A DNA stretch of 10,474 bases from Actinomycetes bacterium (GTDB lineage: Bacteria; Actinomycetota; Actinomycetes; Actinomycetales; Dermatophilaceae). The notes under the pieces are model-generated. The model saw only the letters and a program-made list of their open reading frames with translations, ran no database searches and was not told the DNA's origin. Shown here in pieces: positions 8,361-10,474 of the stretch (positions are counted from its first letter, which is position 1; the number at the start of each line of letters is the position of its first letter). Both the position numbers and the translations under genes were made by a program. The DNA lies in NCBI GenBank assembly GCA_023420415.1, contig JAEZWF010000013.1, positions 1 to 10,474 on the forward strand, in the 5' to 3' direction.

Positions 8361-9719
8361 ATGCACGTCCCGCGACCCACCACCCGCCTGGTGGCCCTGG
8401 CCGCCGTCGCCGCGGTGATCGGCACCAGCGCCGCGGCCAGCACCACCGCCGTGTCCGACGAACCGGACACGTCCCTGCGCAAGGCGCTGCAGGCTGCGCC
8501 CGCCGACCTGAAGACCCCCTTCGAGAAGAGCAACGGCGCGAGGTGGACGACCGTGCCTGAGTCGCAACGCTTCTGGCGCGACCTCGACGCGAGCAGTGAC
8601 CGGGTGCGTGTCACCCGCGTCGGCTCGTCGGTGCAGGGGCGCCCGCTGCAGCTCGTGCAGGTCGGCAACCCCGCGCCCAAGAGCGTCGCGGAGGCCAAGA
8701 AGGGTTCGGTCCTGATGTACACCTGCTCGGTCCACGGCAACGAGAACTCGGGCCGCGAGGCGTGCATGCAGCTCGCGCGTGACATGGCCACCACGACCGA
8801 CCCGGCCTGGACCCGGCTGCTGCGCAACACGACGGTGCTCTTCATCAACCTCAACCCCGACGGCTGGGTCGCGAACACCCGCGGAAATGCCGACGGTCTC
8901 GACGTCAACCGCGACTACATGGCGCTGAAGTCACCCGAGGCCCGTGCGGTCGTCAAGGTCATGCGTGACTGGAAGCCGGACGTCCTCAACGACCTGCACG
9001 AGTACGGCCCCAACAAGTACTACAAGACCGACCTGCTTCAGCTGTGGCCGCGAAACCGCCAGTCCGACAAGACAATTCACGACCTTGCCAAGACCATGAG
9101 CGAGGACTACGCGGCGGCGCAGGTGGAGGCGCTGGGCTACACCTCCGGCGAGTACGGCCTCTACGTCAAGGACGGCGAGCAGTTCCTCCAGGTCGCCGGT
9201 GACGGGCAGGCACGCATCCTGCGCAACTACGCGGGGCTGCAGCACGTCGTCGGCATGCTGAGCGAGACCGCCGACGAGCCGCTCAACGCCGCCGAGGAAG
9301 CCGACCCGGCCCTGCTCAACCGCCGTCGCGTGGAGGTCAACTACACCAGCGCCGTCGGCAGCGCACAGATGGTGGTCGAGAACCGTGACACCCTCATCCG
9401 CGAGACCGCGGCCGCGGCACAGCGGGTGACGCAGGAGGGCGCCGAGCGCTCGGGCGTCGTCTACTTCGGCGGGCAGGACAACATGATCCCGACCTCGTCG
9501 TCGCAGGTGGAACCCGAGCCGATGTGCGGCTACCAGCTCACTGCCGCGCAGCGCGACGAGTTCGCCCCGGTGATGCGACTGCACGGGATCACCTTCAAGC
9601 GCAACGCATCCGGCGCCTACGTCACCATGGCGCAGGAGGACCAGCCGCTCATCCCGCTGCTGTTCGACAAGCGTTCGGAGTACCGCCTCACCGAGGCGAC
9701 TCCTGTCGAGACCTGCTGA
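8361..9719 (+). CDS. Secreted M14 zinc carboxypeptidase
   Basis: This 452-residue protein of the M14 metallocarboxypeptidase family removes residues from the C-terminus of peptides or cell-wall stems. A Sec signal peptide is visible: Arg5/Arg9, a Leu/Ala/Val core to about residue 20, and a likely cleavage site after the TSAAA segment near residue 26. The zinc ligands are His125 and Glu128 in HGNEN and His213 in NDLHEYG. Arg174 and Asn183-Arg184 in GLDVNRDY match the substrate-carboxylate residues. Glu302 in MLSETADEP matches the general base (Glu270 of carboxypeptidase A). Residues about 320-452 form an extra C-terminal domain with Cys388 and a terminal Cys452, which could pair as a disulfide outside the cell. 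AAGGAGGAG precedes the ATG by 5 nt. A strong hairpin follows the stop. All catalytic residues are intact, so activity is expected; the natural substrate is unknown. Confidence 0.93.
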   Translation: MHVPRPTTRLVALAAVAAVIGTSAAASTTAVSDEPDTSLRKALQAAPADLKTPFEKSNGARWTTVPESQRFWRDLDASSDRVRVTRVGSSVQGRPLQLVQVGNPAPKSVAEAKKGSVLMYTCSVHGNENSGREACMQLARDMATTTDPAWTRLLRNTTVLFINLNPDGWVANTRGNADGLDVNRDYMALKSPEARAVVKVMRDWKPDVLNDLHEYGPNKYYKTDLLQLWPRNRQSDKTIHDLAKTMSEDYAAAQVEALGYTSGEYGLYVKDGEQFLQVAGDGQARILRNYAGLQHVVGMLSETADEPLNAAEEADPALLNRRRVEVNYTSAVGSAQMVVENRDTLIRETAAAAQRVTQEGAERSGVVYFGGQDNMIPTSSSQVEPEPMCGYQLTAAQRDEFAPVMRLHGITFKRNASGAYVTMAQEDQPLIPLLFDKRSEYRLTEATPVETC

Positions 9720-9738
9720 GGCACAAGGAGACTCACGC

Positions 9739-9781
9739 CCGGGTATGCCGCGTGGCCAGCTCGGCCACGCGGCATACCCGG
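9739..9781. terminator. Bidirectional hairpin terminator, 19-bp perfect stem with 5-nt loop
   Basis: The arms 9739-9757 and 9763-9781 are perfectly complementary around the loop AGCTC. The hairpin sits between the convergent carboxypeptidase (stop 9719) and ABC exporter (stop 9790), where a two-way terminator is expected. There is no T-run on either side, as is common for actinobacterial terminators. Each arm contains the dispersed motif GTATGCCG (9743-9750 and 9770-9777), and the right arm repeats positions 4393-4410. Confidence 0.88.
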
Positions 9782-9789
9782 CGCTTGGG

Positions 9790-10474
9790 TCAGCTCCCGG
9801 CGGTCGCCATCTCGGGCGCCGGCGCCTCACCGGTGTCGACGTCGACCGCCGCACCGCGGAACTGCGCCTTGTAGAGCTCGGCGTAGGCACCGTCGCGGGC
9901 CAGCAGCTCCTCGTGCGAACCCTGCTCGACGATCGAGCCGTCGCGCATCACCAGGATGACGTCGGCGTCGCGGATCGTCGAGAGCCGGTGCGCGATGACG
10001 AAGCTCGTCCGGTCCTGCCGCAGCGCCGACATCGCCTGCTGCACCAGCAGCTCCGTGCGCGTGTCGACCGACGACGTGGCCTCGTCGAGGATGAGCAGCG
10101 CCGGGTCGGACAGGAACGCCCGGGCGATGGTGATGAGCTGCTTCTCGCCGGCACTGATGTTGCCGCCCTCGGCGTCCAGCTTGGTGTCGTAGCCGTCGGG
10201 CAGGGAGTGCACGAACCGGTCGACGTAGGTCGCCTGGGCCGCCTCGAGGACCTGCTCGTCCGTCGCGTCGGGGTTGCCGTAGGCGATGTTCTCGCGGATC
10301 GTCCCGCCGAACAGCCACGTGTCCTGCAGCACCATGCCCGTCTGCCTGCGCAGCTCGTCGCGCGTCAGGTCGCGGGTGTCCACGCCGTCGAGCGTGATGC
10401 GGCCCGCGTCGATCTCGTAGAACCGCATGAGCAGGTTCACCAGCGTCGTCTTGCCCGCACCCGTGGGACCGACG
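9790..10474 (-). CDS. ABC exporter subunit, nucleotide-binding domain (N-terminal part outside window)
   Basis: The visible 227 residues are the ATPase domain of an MsbA/MdlB-type half exporter. The reading frame continues past the window edge, where the membrane domain should lie. In visible-residue numbering there is a Walker A GPTGAGKT (2-9), a Q-loop in MVLQDTWLFGG (Gln50) and an ABC signature ISAGEKQ (106-112) instead of LSGGQ. Walker B is LLILDE (126-131) with the catalytic Glu, followed by a D-loop SSVD and the switch His162 in VIAHRLS. All ATP-hydrolysis residues are present, so this is a consensus-type site. The ISAGE signature is common in actinobacterial paired exporters, so a second half-transporter gene upstream is likely. 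The substrate is unknown. It ends 8 nt from the shared hairpin terminator. Confidence 0.93.
   Translation of the reverse strand, partial: VGPTGAGKTTLVNLLMRFYEIDAGRITLDGVDTRDLTRDELRRQTGMVLQDTWLFGGTIRENIAYGNPDATDEQVLEAAQATYVDRFVHSLPDGYDTKLDAEGGNISAGEKQLITIARAFLSDPALLILDEATSSVDTRTELLVQQAMSALRQDRTSFVIAHRLSTIRDADVILVMRDGSIVEQGSHEELLARDGAYAELYKAQFRGAAVDVDTGEAPAPEMATAGS

Noticed and set aside
9726..9789. AAGGAGA followed by ATG at 9745, possible small gene after the carboxypeptidase
   Set aside because: The ATG is inside the left arm of the terminator hairpin and its frame runs antisense into the ABC gene. The SD-like site is 14 nt away, which is too far.
8931..9890. 319-codon minus-strand frame across the carboxypeptidase 3' half and the hairpin
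   Set aside because: It crosses the terminator and overlaps two genes with clear motifs. It is an antisense shadow.

Overview
The window reads as chromosomal DNA of a high-GC actinobacterium. By eye it is roughly 70% G+C, with strong GC bias at third codon positions. TopA is of the actinobacterial type: no zinc fingers, four C-terminal GRYGPY-type repeats and a Lys/Ala tail. Several ribosome binding sites are strong GGAGG types, and one gene looks leaderless. A member of the Micrococcales, perhaps near Intrasporangiaceae, is plausible, but this is a guess from style and not from an alignment. I see no rRNA, tRNA, transposase, phage gene or CRISPR array.

Layout. At 1-47 (-) is the first part of a gene whose product starts with a signal peptide. 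At 134-1498 (-) is a serine beta-lactamase-like hydrolase, starting 5 nt after the stop of topA (1504-4284, -), so the two are probably co-transcribed. A 169-nt divergent control region (4285-4453) separates topA from a LigB/DODA-type extradiol dioxygenase (4454-5251, +). Convergent to it is a DUF1269-like glycine-zipper protein (5276-5875, -). Upstream of that lies a short intergenic region with a 14-nt tandem repeat. Next is a two-gene minus-strand operon: a sodium:solute-symporter-family carrier (6369-8126) followed by a small two-helix membrane protein (6016-6354). A 234-nt divergent spacer leads to a secreted M14 zinc carboxypeptidase (8361-9719, +). It is separated by a 19-bp perfect hairpin from the 3' part of a convergent ABC-exporter subunit (9790-10474, -), which is cut by the window edge. 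No gene-free stretch exceeds 300 nt.

The genes do not form one pathway. They are a housekeeping topoisomerase, a stress-type membrane protein, a solute carrier with a likely accessory peptide, two secreted or hydrolytic enzymes and an exporter. I found no defence island or other evident new multi-gene system.

The most interesting signal is at the DNA level. The octamer GTATGCCG (or its complement) occurs 11 times, against well under one expected by composition. It occurs on both strands, inside and outside genes, and in three different codon frames. One inverted pair forms the transcription terminator. That pattern resembles a DNA-uptake-type or other genome-signature sequence and can be tested directly by whole-genome counting. 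A second notable point is that the symporter has Ala-Gly where Na+-coupled relatives have the Ser-Ser/Thr pair of the Na2 site.
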